From: DASQFQ01 sp963802905
GTDB taxonomy: Bacteria; Actinomycetota; Thermoleophilia; Solirubrobacterales; Solirubrobacteraceae
Direction: 5' to 3'
NCBI GenBank assembly: GCA_963802905.1
Contig: CAWDKH010000011.1
Span: 186,001 to 250,000, forward strand
DNA: 64,000 bases
Positions 1 to 8,883 of the stretch are shown here, piece by piece. A model generated the notes under the pieces. It did no database searches and was not told the origin of the DNA. It saw nothing but the letters and a program-made list of their open reading frames with translations. Every line of letters begins with the position of its first letter. Within the stretch, counting starts at the first letter, position 1. Position numbers and translations under genes: made by a program.

Positions 1-960
1 GGCCGCGTCGGCTGGCGCGCGATCGTCGCGCGCCCCGGCGAGGCCACCGCAGTGCGGTCGAACGTGCCCGCCGCGGACCCGACGCGCGGCCTCACCCGCT
101 ACCCCGCGGACGCGCTCTCGAGCCCGGCTGACATCCGCGCCGCCCGCCTCGACGCGCGGCCGGGAGACGGCACGGTGAGCGCGCCTGGGCCGGACGCGAA
201 GCGCGCGCCCTCGGGTACCGCGGACGGCGCGCCTTCCGGCGGCGCCCCGGACCGCGGGGGCGAGGATGGGCTGTCGGGCCTGTTCGCGGACGCCGCCGCC
301 GGCCGCGGCGTGCTGCTCTTCCTCCTCCTCGCCGCGTTCGGCTGGGGCGCGGTGCACGCGCTCTCGCCCGGGCACGGCAAGGCGATGGTCGCCGCCTACC
401 TGGTCGGCACGCGCGGGACCGCGCGACACGCCGCCGCGCTCGGCGCGACGGTGACCGTCACCCACACCGCCGGCGTGCTGCTGCTCGGCGTCGTCGCGCT
501 CACGCTGTCGGCGTTCGTGCTCCCCGAGCAGCTGTATCCGTGGCTGAACCTCGCTTCGGGGCTGCTCGTGGTCGTCGTCGGCGCCGCCGTGCTGCGCTCG
601 CGCGCCCGCAAGCGCAAGGCGCATCACCACCACCATCACCACCACCACGGCCCCGAGGAGCTGTCGACCCGCGGCATCCTCGCCATGGGCGCGTCGGCCG
701 GGCTGATCCCGTGCCCGTCGGCGCTCGTCGTCCTGCTCGCCGCCGTGGCGCAGAACCAGCTCGTGCTCGGGCTGGTGATGATCGTCGCCTTCAGCCTCGG
801 GCTCGCCGCGACGCTGACCGTGCTCGGCATCGCGGTCGTCCATGCGACGCGCCTCCCGGTGCCCGGCCGGCTCGCCGCCGCGCTGCCGACCGCGAGCGCG
901 CTGGTGATCGTCGGCGTCGGCGCGATGCTCACGTTCCAGGCCGCGGGGCAATTCGCATGA
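1..960 (+). CDS. NicO/RcnA-family nickel-cobalt transporter, 5' end outside window
   Basis: The reading frame is open from base 1, so the true start lies upstream; a GTG at base 52 is only an internal candidate. The first ~90 residues are a hydrophilic Pro/Ala/Gly-rich stretch, probably extracytoplasmic. They are followed by about six membrane segments, beginning near LFLLLAAFGWGAVHALSPGHGK, whose HxLxPGHGK-like motif is typical of NicO transporters. A cytoplasmic loop carries nine consecutive histidines (bases 621-647), a likely metal-binding element, followed by a second signature around SAGLIPCPSA. It is the first gene of a metal cluster: the next genes are a Fur-family regulator and a second Ni permease. 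Export versus import cannot be decided from sequence. Confidence 0.85.
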   Translation, partial: GRVGWRAIVARPGEATAVRSNVPAADPTRGLTRYPADALSSPADIRAARLDARPGDGTVSAPGPDAKRAPSGTADGAPSGGAPDRGGEDGLSGLFADAAAGRGVLLFLLLAAFGWGAVHALSPGHGKAMVAAYLVGTRGTARHAAALGATVTVTHTAGVLLLGVVALTLSAFVLPEQLYPWLNLASGLLVVVVGAAVLRSRARKRKAHHHHHHHHHGPEELSTRGILAMGASAGLIPCPSALVVLLAAVAQNQLVLGLVMIVAFSLGLAATLTVLGIAVVHATRLPVPGRLAAALPTASALVIVGVGAMLTFQAAGQFA

Positions 961-1037
961 TCCGATCTCGCGTCCGCTGCGAAGAGTGGATCGACCAGGC
1001 CGTGCGGGAGCGGCGCGACCTGAAGGAGAGCCCCCGC

Positions 1038-1485
1038 ATGTCCTACTCGCACTGCGCCGAGCGACTGCCCCTGCCCACGCCGACCGCCGCGCTCGGAACC
1101 CTCCGCGCCCGCGGCCTGCGCATCTCCGCCGCCCGCCGCCAGGTGGTCGACGCGCTGTTCGCCGCCGAAGGCCCGGTGAGCGCCGAGGCGCTCGCCCGCA
1201 GCACCAAGGCGGACCTCGCGTCCGTCTATCGCAACCTCGACGCGCTCGAGCAGGCCGGCATCGCGCACCACGTGCACGTCGGCCACGCGGCCGGCCGCTA
1301 CGTCCTCAGCGGCCGCGACGCGGGCGGCTACGCGGCGTGCGAGCGCTGCGGCCGCCACGTGCCGCTCGAGCACGGCCGACCTCGCCGGCCTGCGCGCGAC
1401 GGTGCATGAGCTGACCGGCTTCGCCTGCGACTTCTCGCACTTCCCGCTCGTCGGCACCTGCCCCGACTGCGAGGCCACCCGATGA
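1038..1485 (+). pseudogene. Fur-family metal regulator, broken by a +1 frameshift
   Basis: The start at 1038 follows AAGGAG with 9-base spacing; an ATG at 957 overlapping the transporter stop is a weaker option. The product has the Fur winged-helix domain (RISAARRQVVDAL, SVYRNLDALEQAG), then a CxxC structural zinc site (CERC). At about base 1374 an extra G shifts the frame. Reading on in the +1 frame restores a normal Fur C terminus with the second CxxC (CPDC) and a stop that overlaps the next gene's ATG. Without the extra base it encodes 148 residues. Gene context suggests a nickel- or zinc-responsive member (Nur/Zur-like), which is inference. As written, the protein would lose its second zinc site. 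Confidence 0.82.
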
Positions 1486-2165
1486 TCGACCTCGACCCCG
1501 TCTTCGCCCCCGTCGAGCACCTCGACGAGTCCCTCGCCAGCCTCTTCGAGGGCGCACCGATCGCCGTCGCGCTCGGCGTCGCCTTCCTGCTCGGCCTCCG
1601 CCACGCCACCGACCCCGACCACCTGATGGCGGTCACCGCGCTCGTCGCCCGCGACGAGCGCGGCACGCGCTCGGCCGCGCGCCTCGGCGCGGTCTGGGGC
1701 GCCGGCCATGCGACCGCGCTGCTGCTCATCGGCCTGCCGCTGATCCTGCTCGGCACGGCGCTCCCGCCGGTGCTCGAGTCGACCGCCGAGACGGCGGTCG
1801 GCGTCGTGATCATCCTGCTCGCGCTGCGCGTGCTCGTCCGCTGGGCCCATCGCAACCGCGAGCACGACCACGACCGCCCGCTGCGCACGCCGCGCGAGGC
1901 GTTCGGAATCGGCCTCCTGCATGGCCTCGCCGGCACCGGTGCGGTCGTGCTGCTGCTGATCGCGGCGCTCCCGAGTCCGCTCGCGGCGTCGGCCGCGCTG
2001 GCCGTGTTCGCGCCGATGTCGGCGGTCTCGATGGCGGTCTGCACGTCGGGCTTCGCGTGGACCCTCACGCGCCCCGCCGTGATGCCCGTCTACCGGGCCG
2101 TGCTGATGCCCGCGCTCGGCGCCATGGGTCTGCTTTTCGGTCTCGCCTACGTGGGCGTGGCATGA
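1482..2165 (+). CDS. HoxN/UreH-type nickel permease
   Basis: A 227-residue membrane protein with about six transmembrane segments. It contains the HATDPDH motif (around residue 41), a variant of the HX4DH nickel-coordination signature of NiCoT/UreH-like permeases, and a second conserved segment GAGHATALL. A central cytoplasmic loop is His/Asp-rich (HRNREHDHD). Its ATG overlaps the regulator stop, so it is translationally coupled to the Fur-like gene. Together with the NicO gene it forms a three-gene nickel/cobalt homeostasis operon. Substrate specificity (Ni versus Co) is not readable from sequence. Confidence 0.8.
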   Translation: MIDLDPVFAPVEHLDESLASLFEGAPIAVALGVAFLLGLRHATDPDHLMAVTALVARDERGTRSAARLGAVWGAGHATALLLIGLPLILLGTALPPVLESTAETAVGVVIILLALRVLVRWAHRNREHDHDRPLRTPREAFGIGLLHGLAGTGAVVLLLIAALPSPLAASAALAVFAPMSAVSMAVCTSGFAWTLTRPAVMPVYRAVLMPALGAMGLLFGLAYVGVA

Positions 2166-2199
2166 GACTGACGTCGCACCTCAAGCCGGACGTGCGGAA

Positions 2200-4599
2200 A
2201 TGCCGATGCAAGGCCGGATGCGTCCGTACCAACGCCTACACGCGCACGCCCTGCGGCTGCGCGAGAGCGTCATCGCCCGTCTTCTGCTCACGCTCATCCT
2301 GGCGCTCAGTGCGGTCGGCACGTTCCAGTACTTCGTCGTCGGCAAGCGGGTCGAGCACGACCTGATCCGCGAGCACGCCGCGGTCCACGCCGCCGACGCG
2401 CGCTCGCTCGAGCAGCGCGCGGAGGAGGCGGAGGGCAACCGTTACCAGTCGCCGCTCAGCGAGGTGACGAAGGTCCTCGCCGCGATCGCCGAGCGGCCCG
2501 ACACCAGGGATGTCGCCGTCCTGGAGACCGACGGCACCGTGCTGATCTCCCCGATCGCCGGCCAGGTCGGCGTCCTGCGCGAAGACCCACTGGTTACGAA
2601 GGTCGCGCGCACGCACAAGCCGGTCACCGGCGTGGCCGCGAGCCACGACCGCAACGCCTACATCACACCGATGCACCTGCTCGGCCGCGACGTCCTGTTC
2701 GCCGAGTACCGCGACGGCGAGGCGCTGCGCGCCGGCGTCGCCTCCTTCCGCGACAGCCTCGGGCTCTTCGTGCTGCTCAGCCTGCTGATCGCGCTGCCGC
2801 TGTTCTACGTGCTCGGCGGCCGCAGCGTCGGCGTGCTCTACCGCGCCGCCCTCCAGCGCGCGCGCCGTGACGGCCTCACCGATCTCGACAACCACCGCGC
2901 CTTCCAGGACGAGCTCGCCCGCGCCGTCGGCGAGGCGTCGCGCTACGCCAGCACCGTGACGCTCGCGCTGCTCGACATCGACGACTTCAAGTTCGAGAAC
3001 GACCGCCACGGCCACCAGCACGGCGACCGCCTGCTGTGCGAGCTCGCCGAGCTGCTGCGCGAGCAGCGCGCCGGCGACCGCGCCTTCCGCCTCGGCGGCG
3101 ACGAGTTCGCCGTCCTGCTCGCGCACACGAGCGAGGCCGACGCCGACATCCCGCTCGAGCGCATCCGCACCGCGGTCGAGCGGCGCCTCTCGGGCGTCAC
3201 CACCAGCATCGGCTTCAGCGCCGCGCGCGCCGACGACCGCGAGCCGAGCTCGCTGTGGGGCCGCGCCGACGCCGCCCTGCTCGAGGCCAAGCGCCGCGGC
3301 GGCAATGCGATCGTCGCCTCCACCGAGGTCGCCGACAGCGTCCCGGTCGTGACGATCGAGAAGGTCCGCGCCGTGCGCTCGCTGATCGACGCGGGCGCGG
3401 TCGACGTCGCGTTCCAGCCGATCTGGCATCTCGCCGGCACGCGCGTGCTCGGCTACGAGGCGCTCGCGCGGCCCCGCTCGTCGGACCTGTCCGGTCCCGG
3501 CGAGGCGTTCGAGATCGCCGACTCGATCGGGCGCGGGCACGAGCTCGACGCCGTCTGCCGCCGCGCGACGCTGCGCGCCGCCGCCGACCTGCCGAAGGAC
3601 GCGCTGCTGTTCCTCAACGTGTCGCCGCAGACGCTCGAGCACGACGGGCTCGCCGGCGACAGCCTCGTGCTCGCCGTGCGCGGCGCCGGCTACGAGCCCG
3701 AGCAGGTCGTGCTCGAGATCACCGAGCGCACCGACGCGCGCAAGGAGCTGCTGATCCCCGAGGCGGCGCGGCTGCGCTCGCTCGGCTTCAACCTCGCGCT
3801 CGACGACGTCGGGGCCGGCAACGCGGGCCTCGAGATGCTGCGCGCGCTGCCCGTCGACTTCATCAAGATCGACCGCGCCGTGGTGGCGAACGCGGTCGCG
3901 GACCGCAGCGCCCGCGCGGTCATGCTCGCGATCATGGCCTTCGCCCACGAGAGCGGCTCGTTCGTGATCGCCGAGGGCATCGAGACCGAGGCGATGCTCG
4001 AGCTCGCCCGCGATCCGGAGCCCGAGGGCGAGGTCCGCCCGGCCGGCGCCCACGGCGCCCAGGGCTTCCTGCTCGGCCGCCCCGCACCGGTGCCGTCGGA
4101 GTCGCCGCGCTACGACGCGACGCTGCAGACGCTGACGGACCTGACCGCCGACCGCGAGCGCCGCCGCATCGCCGCCGCCCTCCAGCGCGGCGACGAGCTC
4201 TACCGCGTGCTGCTGCGCACGGTGCCGGACCTGATCGTCGCGCTGTTCGACCGCGACCTGTGCTGTCAGGTCATCGACGGCGGCATGGGCTCGATCGATA
4301 TGTGGCGCGAGATCCTCGAAGGGAAGACGGTCTTGGAAGCGCTCGGCGGCGACGCCGACGCCGAGCGCCTCGACGCGCTGCTGCGGCCGGTGCTGGAGGG
4401 CGAGCTGACCGACTTCGAGTTCGTCGGGCGGCGCAGCGGCATGCACCTGTCCGTGCAGGCCGTGCCGGTCCGCGACGACCGCGCCGGCGTGATCGGCGTG
4501 ATGGCGGTCTGCCGCGACGTCACGCCACGCCACGAGGTCGACGCCGCGCTGCGCTCGGTGCGCCGCCAGCCGACCGGCGCACCCGCTCGCGCGCGCTAG
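2200..4599 (+). CDS. Membrane GGDEF-EAL-PAS protein (c-di-GMP turnover)
   Basis: A 799-residue signalling protein. A transmembrane segment near residues 25-45 and another near 185-205 flank an extracytoplasmic sensor region. A GGDEF domain follows, with an intact GGDEF signature at about 299-303. The EAL domain starts around 390, with EAL at about 420-422 and its catalytic features preserved (LNVSP, EITER, LDDVG, DFIKID, AEGIETE, GAQGFLLG). A PAS-like segment lies in the last ~130 residues. Both domains look catalytically competent, so it may make or degrade c-di-GMP depending on the signal. The start is uncertain, with several nearby ATGs (2200, 2206, 2218) and no clear ribosome site. Confidence 0.88.
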   Translation: MPMQGRMRPYQRLHAHALRLRESVIARLLLTLILALSAVGTFQYFVVGKRVEHDLIREHAAVHAADARSLEQRAEEAEGNRYQSPLSEVTKVLAAIAERPDTRDVAVLETDGTVLISPIAGQVGVLREDPLVTKVARTHKPVTGVAASHDRNAYITPMHLLGRDVLFAEYRDGEALRAGVASFRDSLGLFVLLSLLIALPLFYVLGGRSVGVLYRAALQRARRDGLTDLDNHRAFQDELARAVGEASRYASTVTLALLDIDDFKFENDRHGHQHGDRLLCELAELLREQRAGDRAFRLGGDEFAVLLAHTSEADADIPLERIRTAVERRLSGVTTSIGFSAARADDREPSSLWGRADAALLEAKRRGGNAIVASTEVADSVPVVTIEKVRAVRSLIDAGAVDVAFQPIWHLAGTRVLGYEALARPRSSDLSGPGEAFEIADSIGRGHELDAVCRRATLRAAADLPKDALLFLNVSPQTLEHDGLAGDSLVLAVRGAGYEPEQVVLEITERTDARKELLIPEAARLRSLGFNLALDDVGAGNAGLEMLRALPVDFIKIDRAVVANAVADRSARAVMLAIMAFAHESGSFVIAEGIETEAMLELARDPEPEGEVRPAGAHGAQGFLLGRPAPVPSESPRYDATLQTLTDLTADRERRRIAAALQRGDELYRVLLRTVPDLIVALFDRDLCCQVIDGGMGSIDMWREILEGKTVLEALGGDADAERLDALLRPVLEGELTDFEFVGRRSGMHLSVQAVPVRDDRAGVIGVMAVCRDVTPRHEVDAALRSVRRQPTGAPARAR

Positions 4600-4630
4600 C
4601 CGGACGAGGCGTTCGACCTCGCAGAGTGGG

Positions 4631-4636
4631 TACTGT
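4631..4636 (+). promoter_or_regulatory. Candidate -10 (TACTGT) of a leaderless promoter for E2
   Basis: TACTGT ends 7 bases before the E2 ATG and no Shine-Dalgarno sequence lies between. This fits a -10 box whose transcript begins at the start codon. It is one of about eleven such cases in this window. Confidence 0.45.
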
Positions 4637-4643
4637 GCCGGGC

Positions 4644-6041
4644 ATGGCCGATGTCGCGATGCCCCGCCTGTCCGACTCGATGGAGGAGGGCACGATCCTC
4701 AAGTGGCTGAAGTCCGACGGGGACGAGGTCAAGCGCGGGGAAGAGCTCGTCGAGATCGAGACGGACAAGGCCAACATGACCTACGAGGCCGACTCCGACG
4801 GCACGCTGACGATCGTGGCCAAGGAGGGCGACACGCTCCCGGTCGGCGAGACGATCGCGCGGCTCGGTGACGGCTCCGAGAGCGGTGGCGAGGACGAGGC
4901 GCCCGCGGAGGAGCCCGAGGAGGAAGAGGAGCAGCAGGAGGAGCCCGCGGCCGAGGAAGAGCCCGAGGCCGAGGAAGAGCCCGAGGCCGAGGAGGAGGAC
5001 AGCTCCGGCAACGGCAAGCGCGAGGAGGCGCCCGAGCCGGCGCCCGCACAGGCCGAGGCGCCCTCCGGCAACGGCGGCGGCGACCGCGTCAAGGCGTCGC
5101 CGGTCGCCAAGCGGATGGCGCGCGAGATGGGCGTCGAGATCGGCCAGATCGAGGGCTCAGGGCCCGGTGGCCGGATCGTGAAGGCCGACGTCGAGGCCGC
5201 TGCCCAGGGCGGCGCCGCCACCGCCGAGGCGGAGGCGCCCCCGAAGGAAGAGCAGAAGCCGGCCGAAGAGGCGCCCGCCGCCGAGGAGAAGGAGGAGGCG
5301 CCCAAGCAGGACGTCCCCGCTCCCGTCGTCTCCGGCGACAAGCAGACCGGCCGCGGCGAGGCCACGCAGCAGGACCTCACGCGCCTGCAGCAGACCGTCG
5401 CGCGGCGCATGGCCGAGTCCAAGGCGACCGCGCCCGACTTCGTGCTCACCGTCGAGGTCGACATGGAGGAGGCCGTCGCGCTGCGCAAGCAGCTCAAGGC
5501 CGCCTCCGGCGACCTGCCCGCCCCGTCGTTCAACGACTTCGTGATCAAGGCGAGCGCGCTCGCGCTGCGTGACTTCCCGCGCGCCAACGGCGCCTACCGC
5601 GACGGCAAGTTCGAGCTCTACGGCCGCGTCAACGTCGGCGTGGCCGTCGCGGGCCAGGACGCGCTCGTCGTCCCGACCGTGTTCGACGCCGACACCAAGT
5701 CGCTCGGCCACATCGCCCGCGAGTCGCGCGCGCTCGCGGAGCGCGTGCGCGCCGGCGCCATCACCCCGCCGGAGCTCTCGAGCGGCACGTTCACCGTCTC
5801 GAACCTCGGCATGTACGGCATCAAGCGCTTCGTCGCCGTGATCAACCCGCCGCAGGCGGCGATCCTCGCCGTCGGCGCGCTGGAGCCGCGGCCGGTGGTG
5901 CGCGACCGCAAGGTCGAGGTGCGCTCGATGATGGAGCTGACCATCTCCTGCGACCACCGCATCCTCTACGGCGCCGACGCCGCAGAGTTCCTCGCGAAGA
6001 TCCGCGAGTACCTCGAGAACCCGCTGCGGCTCGCGCTGTAG
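4644..6041 (+). CDS. Dihydrolipoamide acyltransferase (E2), stand-alone
   Basis: A 465-residue E2. An N-terminal lipoyl domain carries the lipoylation site ETDKANM (Lys42). A long Glu/Pro/Ala linker follows, then a peripheral-subunit-binding domain (SPVAKRMAREMGVE) and a C-terminal catalytic acyltransferase core. The active-site segment reads CDHRILYGAD with His near 438: the usual Asp of HxxxDG is Tyr. The same Tyr occurs in plastid/cyanobacterial-type pyruvate dehydrogenase E2, so the enzyme may still be active. No E1 or E3 gene adjoins it, unlike the second E2 encoded 6 kb downstream. Lipoate would come from the lipB-lipA pair in the same window. The E2 type is firm; the substrate (pyruvate or branched-chain) is not. 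Confidence 0.9.
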   Translation: MADVAMPRLSDSMEEGTILKWLKSDGDEVKRGEELVEIETDKANMTYEADSDGTLTIVAKEGDTLPVGETIARLGDGSESGGEDEAPAEEPEEEEEQQEEPAAEEEPEAEEEPEAEEEDSSGNGKREEAPEPAPAQAEAPSGNGGGDRVKASPVAKRMAREMGVEIGQIEGSGPGGRIVKADVEAAAQGGAATAEAEAPPKEEQKPAEEAPAAEEKEEAPKQDVPAPVVSGDKQTGRGEATQQDLTRLQQTVARRMAESKATAPDFVLTVEVDMEEAVALRKQLKAASGDLPAPSFNDFVIKASALALRDFPRANGAYRDGKFELYGRVNVGVAVAGQDALVVPTVFDADTKSLGHIARESRALAERVRAGAITPPELSSGTFTVSNLGMYGIKRFVAVINPPQAAILAVGALEPRPVVRDRKVEVRSMMELTISCDHRILYGADAAEFLAKIREYLENPLRLAL

Positions 6042-6087
6042 CTCCCACGCGCTCAAGGCGCGCACGCGGGGCGCCGACTCACCCCGT

Positions 6088-7089
6088 GTGAAGGTTCTCC
6101 AGCGGCTCGCCCGCGCCGGTACGCCGACCGAGGTCACCGTTCTCGCGATCATGGCGTTCGTCATGGGCGCCGGCTGCCTCGGCTCGGCCGCGTTCCCGAT
6201 GGTCGACCACGCACCGCGCGTGGCGATGCTCTGCCTCGGCGGTGCCGGCATCGCGATCGCCGCGCTGCTCACGCTCGCCGGCCCGCGCGTCACCCCGCTC
6301 GCTCTGCACTCCGCGGTCGTGCTCGTCACGGCCATCCACGGCGCGCTGGTCGCCGTGGCGGTGACCGAGCGAGGCCTGATGCTGGCGGCCCTCGGCCAGG
6401 TGTGGACAGCGGTCTACGTCGCATTCTTCTTCCGCCCGGCCGCCGCGCGGCGCTACGCGGCGCTGCTGATCGCCGTGCTCGGGGTGAGCCTGCTGGCGGC
6501 CCGGGCACCGACCGACGTGTCGGTCTGGATCATCATCTCGGCGATGGTCTGGGTGGCCGTCGCGCTGCTCACGGCGCTCAACGAGCGCCTGCGGGTCGAG
6601 GCGCACACCGACAGCCTCACGGGCGTCCTCAACCGCACCGGGTTCGCCGTCGCCGCGGCGCGTCTGCGCGCGATGGCCCTCCGCCGGGGTGAGCCGATGG
6701 TGCTGGCGCTGATCGATCTCGACGACTTCAAGCTCGTCAACGACCGCGGTGGCCACGCCGACGGCGACCGCCTGCTGCTCGAGCTCGCCGGAGCCTGGAC
6801 GGCGTCGCTGCGGCCCGGCGACCTGCTGGGGCGATTCGGCGGCGATGAGTTCGTCCTGCTGCTCGCCGGGGTCACGGGGGATCAGATCGACCACGTGCTG
6901 GCGCGGCTCAGGCGCGCGCACCCGGCCTCATGGACGGCCGGCACCGTGCTGTGCGGCGATGCGGAGTCGCTGGACGAGGCGATCGATCGTGCCGACGCGC
7001 GCCTCTACTCCGCCAAGGAGCCTCGCCGCGTCCGCCTTCAGCCGGCCGCGCCGCCGAAGGCGATCTCGTTGCCGTCCGGGTCGCGGTAG
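6088..7089 (+). CDS. Membrane diguanylate cyclase (GGDEF)
   Basis: A 333-residue protein starting at GTG. Residues ~15-165 form about five or six hydrophobic membrane segments. A GGDEF domain follows, with the exact signature FGGDEF (251-255) preceded by the substrate-binding ALIDLDDFKLVND. It should synthesise c-di-GMP at the inner face of the membrane. No RxxD inhibitory site stands out upstream of the signature. Its 3' end overlaps the 3' end of the opposing VOC gene by about 50 bases. It is the second c-di-GMP gene within 5 kb. Confidence 0.85.
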   Translation: MKVLQRLARAGTPTEVTVLAIMAFVMGAGCLGSAAFPMVDHAPRVAMLCLGGAGIAIAALLTLAGPRVTPLALHSAVVLVTAIHGALVAVAVTERGLMLAALGQVWTAVYVAFFFRPAAARRYAALLIAVLGVSLLAARAPTDVSVWIIISAMVWVAVALLTALNERLRVEAHTDSLTGVLNRTGFAVAAARLRAMALRRGEPMVLALIDLDDFKLVNDRGGHADGDRLLLELAGAWTASLRPGDLLGRFGGDEFVLLLAGVTGDQIDHVLARLRRAHPASWTAGTVLCGDAESLDEAIDRADARLYSAKEPRRVRLQPAAPPKAISLPSGSR

Positions 7090-7376
7090 ATCACCTTCCG
7101 CGCCTTGCCGGGGTAGGTCTCGCGGTCGTCCGGCTCGATGCCGCGCGAGGCGATGTCGTCCACGCGCGCGTCGAGATCCTCGACGAACATCAGGTGGAGC
7201 GAGCCGCCGGCGCCCTCGGACTCGAGGATGTAGAGGAAGCGGTGCTCCCCGACCTCCCACACCGCCTCGGTGGCATGCGGGAGGAACGACGGCTCGGCGC
7301 CGAGCAGCCGCTCGTACCACGCTTTCGCCGTCTCGAAGTCGCTGACGCGGTTGCCCGCGAAGAGGTCCACGCTCAT
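7038..7376 (-). CDS. VOC/glyoxalase-family protein
   Basis: A 112-residue single-module VOC protein. It begins with the typical FxxN-x-VxDFETAKAWYERLLG pattern and ends with YRDPDGNEIAF, the usual C-terminal VOC strand containing a candidate metal-ligand Glu. The family includes glyoxalases, dioxygenases and antibiotic-resistance proteins; nothing here selects among them. It lies downstream of, and overlaps by 4 bases, an alpha/beta hydrolase gene, so the two are probably one operon. Confidence 0.75.
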   Translation of the reverse strand: MSVDLFAGNRVSDFETAKAWYERLLGAEPSFLPHATEAVWEVGEHRFLYILESEGAGGSLHLMFVEDLDARVDDIASRGIEPDDRETYPGKARKVIYRDPDGNEIAFGGAAG

Positions 7377-8164
7377 TGCTGCGGCGGGTCGAGGAACGGC
7401 GGGATCATCGCCAGCAGCCAGTCCGCGCGGTCGAGCAGCCCTGAGCCGGGCGGGATGAAGTGCGACGTGCCGGGCAACACGGCGAGCTGGGACTCCGGCA
7501 TGCCGGAGAGGTCGCCCATCACGCCGCCGCCGCGCAGCTTGAACATCTCGACGGCGTGCTCGAGGCGGACGCCGTCGGAGTCGCCGAGCACGATCAGCGT
7601 CGGCGCGGTGATGCCGCGCACGTCGTCCTCCGGCCAGGCGAAGTCGGTGGTGTCGAGCGTCTTGAGCTTGTCGACCAGCTTCGGGAAGTCGTCCGGGTTC
7701 GGAGCGAGTCGCTGGTACTCCGTCTCCATCGGGCTCCCCGCGAACATCTCCGGCGTGATCGTGGGGAACATCGCGATCGCCTCGGCGGGCATGGCGTCGT
7801 AGCGGAAGCCCGCGGAGGCGATGACGAGCCTGCGCACCAGCTCGTCATGTCGGATCGCCAGCTGCAGCGCGGCGCCGCCGCCCATGCTGTAGCCGACGAC
7901 GTCGGCCTGCTCGAAGCCGAGGTGGCGGATCAGCCCGGCGACGTCGTCGCCCATCTGCTCGTAGCTGAGCGGGCGGTCGACGTCGGCGGTGCGGCCGTGC
8001 GCCTGCAGCTCGGGCACGATCACCTGCCGGTAGTCGGCCAGCCGGGTCGCCAGCGGGGCCATCATGTCCGCGGTCATGTAGGCGCCGTGGAGCAGCACCA
8101 GCGGCGGGCCCTCGCCGTGCACCTCGTAGTACATGCTGAGCTCGTTCACCGGCGCGTGTGGCAT
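7373..8164 (-). CDS. Alpha/beta-fold hydrolase
   Basis: A 263-residue alpha/beta hydrolase. The oxyanion-hole motif PPLVLLHGAYM lies near residue 20, the nucleophile elbow is GYSMGGG (Ser in GxSxG), a later acid region is LIVLGDSDGV, and the terminal catalytic His is in GTSHFIPP. Close relatives are annotated as hydrolases of small esters or as bromoperoxidase-like enzymes; the substrate is unknown. The gene is packed between a membrane-protein gene ending immediately upstream and the VOC gene overlapping its end, giving a three-gene reverse-strand operon. Confidence 0.82.
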   Translation of the reverse strand: MPHAPVNELSMYYEVHGEGPPLVLLHGAYMTADMMAPLATRLADYRQVIVPELQAHGRTADVDRPLSYEQMGDDVAGLIRHLGFEQADVVGYSMGGGAALQLAIRHDELVRRLVIASAGFRYDAMPAEAIAMFPTITPEMFAGSPMETEYQRLAPNPDDFPKLVDKLKTLDTTDFAWPEDDVRGITAPTLIVLGDSDGVRLEHAVEMFKLRGGGVMGDLSGMPESQLAVLPGTSHFIPPGSGLLDRADWLLAMIPPFLDPPQQ

Positions 8165-8773
8165 CTACTGGAATCCTCCTGGTCCGCGGTAGCCCGAGTT
8201 GGGCGCGCGATCGTGGTCGAGCGTCACGCCGGCCGGGCGCTGCCCGGTGTTGACGAACAGGCACAGCCAGCGCTTCGGGTCGGGGCCCGGGACGCACGTG
8301 CGGTAGAGATCGTCCTCGATCCGCAGCGGGTCGAGGAGCGCGATCCCGGCACGGTACTCGGGCGCCTGGGAGACGACGTAGTCGTGCACCGCGGCGGCCT
8401 GCGCGCGCAGGTCGTCCTCGGCCGCGAGCACCTGCGGCCGGTGGATCAGCCCGCCGGCGAGGAACGCGGCGGCGCACCCCAGCAGCAGCGCCGTCCCGGC
8501 GTAGTTCTGGGCGACGACGCGCGGCAGGTCGGGGCGGCGCTTGCGCAGCCAACGCCCCGCCAGCGGCGCCGCCGCGGCGATCAGGATCAGGTTCGCGAAA
8601 CCGGCCAGCAAGACCCCCGGCAACACCCCGCCGGGGCCGTCGCCGCTGATCGGCAGCACCTCGAGCGCGACGCCCTCGGCGAGCGTCAAGACGATGAACG
8701 AGGGCCACAGCCAGGCACCGCGCATCCGCCACCGCATGCGGGTGCGCCATACCGACTGCTCCTGCCGCTCCAC
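8165..8773 (-). CDS. Hypothetical membrane protein with exported C-terminal domain
   Basis: No family recognised. From a GTG at 8773 it encodes 202 residues; longer starts would run into low-quality proline-rich sequence, and an internal ATG twelve codons downstream is also possible. Three hydrophobic segments are visible (around WPSFIVLTLAEGVALEV, LPGVLLAGFANLILIAA and AGTALLLGCAAAFLAGG). A roughly 85-residue hydrophilic tail with two cysteines (RTCVPG, RWLCLF) follows. It stops directly at the next gene's start codon on the reverse strand and diverges from the dehydrogenase E1 operon. Confidence 0.55.
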   Translation of the reverse strand: MERQEQSVWRTRMRWRMRGAWLWPSFIVLTLAEGVALEVLPISGDGPGGVLPGVLLAGFANLILIAAAAPLAGRWLRKRRPDLPRVVAQNYAGTALLLGCAAAFLAGGLIHRPQVLAAEDDLRAQAAAVHDYVVSQAPEYRAGIALLDPLRIEDDLYRTCVPGPDPKRWLCLFVNTGQRPAGVTLDHDRAPNSGYRGPGGFQ

Positions 8774-8883
8774 CCTTACAAGGTACCCTTGGCCGCGCCC
8801 ACCGGAGACCCCGCGCGGGCGCCAAGTGAGGAAGCGCCGGCCGGAGGATCCCGGAGGCGCCCAGAGGAAAGGGAACACGCCAC

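Noticed and set aside
3036..4643. Upstream extension of the E2 open frame through the GGDEF-EAL gene
   Set aside because: The extension is Arg-rich shadow sequence; E2 homology starts at the ATG at 4644, which also has a promoter-like box 7 bases upstream.
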